From contig DHDW01000032.1 of the NCBI GenBank assembly GCA_002399565.1, positions 36,621 to 44,765 on the forward strand: a stretch of 8,145 nucleotides of DNA. The letters are read 5' to 3'. The notes beneath the pieces are model-generated. The model saw only the letters and a list, made by a program, of their open reading frames with translations. It searched no databases and was not told where the DNA came from. The position numbers and the translations under genes were made by a program. Source of the DNA: Bacteroidales bacterium UBA4866. Lineage in GTDB: Bacteria; Bacteroidota; Bacteroidia; Bacteroidales; P3. Position 1 is the stretch's first letter. Every line of letters begins with the position of its first letter. This document shows positions 7,143 to 8,145 of the stretch, in pieces.

Positions 7143-8145
7143 TTAGATTTCTTTTATATAAGCTCTACGACGAATTGCTATCCTACTCTTATATTTTTCC
7201 CAAATTTGTGCTGCTTGATTAGTTTCAAGTTGAGGGTTTGCAATTGCCATTTTAGAGTTTAGCTCAATATAACGACGATTCATTTCCACATAGTAAAGAG
7301 AATGTACTCCCTTATTTTGCCAATCAGGGTCAACTCCATTTAAATATAAATCTATATAATCATAATTCTTTAGAGCCTTAAGGAAATAATACCAACCAAA
7401 AGGGAATAACTTTCCTTTTGATTTTCTTAATGCATCACTGAATGAAGGCATAGAAACTCCAAAAGCTACAACATCATCTTTCTCATCAACAATAAAACAA
7501 ACCAATTTAGGGTCAAGAAAAGTGAAATACTGTCCTATGTAGAATTTAATTTGTTTGTCATTTAAAGGAACATATCCAAAGAGATCTGCAAAAGAGCGAT
7601 TAACTAAATTAAAAATTTTATTACCATAGAGGTTACAGATTTTCTTCTTTGAAAGATTATTAATAATTTTTAAGTTGTATTTATTCTTAATCAACTCATT
7701 TACCTTTGCAACCTTATCTGGGATTGGTTGATTGGCCTGAATTTCATATTGAATCCAATCAACTTCTTTCTTATAGCCTAACTGTTCAATTATAACTGGA
7801 TAATAAGAAGGGTTGTAGTAACAAGCCATAGGACAATTGGTTTCAAATCCTTCCACCATCATACCTTCCTTGTCCATATCGGTAAAGCCCATAGGTCCAA
7901 CAATCTCATTCATTCCCTTTTCTTTTGCCCAATTCTCCACAGCATTCAAAAGAGCTTGAGCAACATTAACATCATTAATGTAGTCAAACCATCCAAATCG
8001 CATCCTCTTTTGTTTCCATATCTCATTGGCTCTATTATTCAATATACCAACAATTCTTCCAACAATTTCTTCTCCTTTATAAGCCAAGAAAATCTTTGAC
8101 TCGCAAAATTCAAAAGCAGGATTCTTCTTCTTATTAAAAGTAACT
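7143..8145 (-). CDS. GNAT-superfamily acyltransferase-like protein, 5' end cut by window edge
   Basis: The frame is open to the right edge: 333 codons are visible and no in-frame ATG near the edge marks a start. A TTG at 8087 could be read as a start, but the codons before it (NPAFEFCESKIF) fit the family's usual lead-in to the first conserved strand (FLAYKGEEIVGRIVG), so the true start is outside the window. The family, as I recall it, is about 370-390 residues with two GNAT-like halves. The first half shows FGWFDY, a helix AVENWAKEKGM, then GPMGFTDMDKEGMMVEGF and YYNPSYYPVIIEQLGY. The second half shows KLFPFGWYYFLKALKNYD and GVDPDWQNKGVHSLYY, where QNKGVH resembles GNAT motif A (Q/R-x-x-G-x-G/A), the acyl-CoA pyrophosphate loop. 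Substrate cannot be read from the sequence. It stops 6 bases before the SDR gene, so the two are probably co-translated. Superfamily call is fairly firm; a role in lipid N-acylation is speculation. Confidence 0.8.
   Translation of the reverse strand, partial: VTFNKKKNPAFEFCESKIFLAYKGEEIVGRIVGILNNRANEIWKQKRMRFGWFDYINDVNVAQALLNAVENWAKEKGMNEIVGPMGFTDMDKEGMMVEGFETNCPMACYYNPSYYPVIIEQLGYKKEVDWIQYEIQANQPIPDKVAKVNELIKNKYNLKIINNLSKKKICNLYGNKIFNLVNRSFADLFGYVPLNDKQIKFYIGQYFTFLDPKLVCFIVDEKDDVVAFGVSMPSFSDALRKSKGKLFPFGWYYFLKALKNYDYIDLYLNGVDPDWQNKGVHSLYYVEMNRRYIELNSKMAIANPQLETNQAAQIWEKYKSRIAIRRRAYIKEI

Larger units (their letters stand above)
39..8145 (-). other. Probable single polycistronic operon of six genes
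   Basis: Six consecutive minus-strand genes are separated by 6, 14, 13 and 10 bases, then a 22-base overlap. None of the junctions has room for a terminator hairpin plus a promoter, and no Bacteroidota-type promoter (TTTG, about 19-21 bases, TAnnTTTG) is evident at them. The driving promoter should lie beyond the right edge. Internal promoters within coding sequence cannot be excluded. Confidence 0.65.

Noticed and set aside
7143..8087. TTG at 8087 as the start of the GNAT-like gene
   Set aside because: The frame is open to the window edge and the 19 codons before the TTG resemble conserved family sequence leading into FLAYKGEEIVG, so the gene is truncated rather than starting there.

Overview
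The window looks like a stretch of a low-GC (about one third G+C by eye) chromosome from the phylum Bacteroidota, most likely order Bacteroidales. Three things point there: the gene order DUF4175-type protein, small GHKL-like protein, ybeY, mnmG; the YbeY variant with KDK where most bacteria have DH at the end of the zinc motif; and mostly A-rich leaders rather than Shine-Dalgarno sites before the start codons. The organism call is an inference from family recognition, not from a database match.

All real genes lie on the minus strand, so they are read from the right edge to the left. In transcription order: (1) a GNAT-superfamily acyltransferase-like gene, cut by the right edge (7143-8145); (2) an NAD(P)-dependent epimerase/dehydratase-type SDR (6153-7136); (3) a 1121-residue DUF4175-type protein with three N-terminal membrane helices, a beta-rich middle and a very long K/E/Q-rich coiled coil (2773-6138); (4) a 145-residue protein that looks like a degenerate anti-sigma/GHKL ATPase (2322-2759, or 2801 with an alternative start); (5) ybeY, rRNA maturation RNase (1895-2311); (6) mnmG, tRNA U34 modification (39-1916). 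Gaps are 6, 14, 13 and 10 bases, followed by a 22-base overlap of ybeY and mnmG. No promoter, terminator, RNA gene, mobile element, CRISPR array or recent-transfer signal was seen. The arrangement reads as one polycistronic unit whose promoter lies beyond the right edge.

Functionally the unit has two halves. The downstream pair (ybeY, mnmG) serves translation: 16S rRNA maturation and wobble-uridine modification. The upstream pair (acyltransferase-like plus SDR) resembles a small lipid-modifying module; a link to bacterial sphingolipid synthesis (acyltransferase plus 3-keto reductase) is a hypothesis only. Between them sit a large predicted envelope protein of unknown function and a GHKL-fold protein that seems to have lost its ATP-binding motifs. 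These two middle genes, and the YbeY active-site substitutions, are the points most worth a second look.
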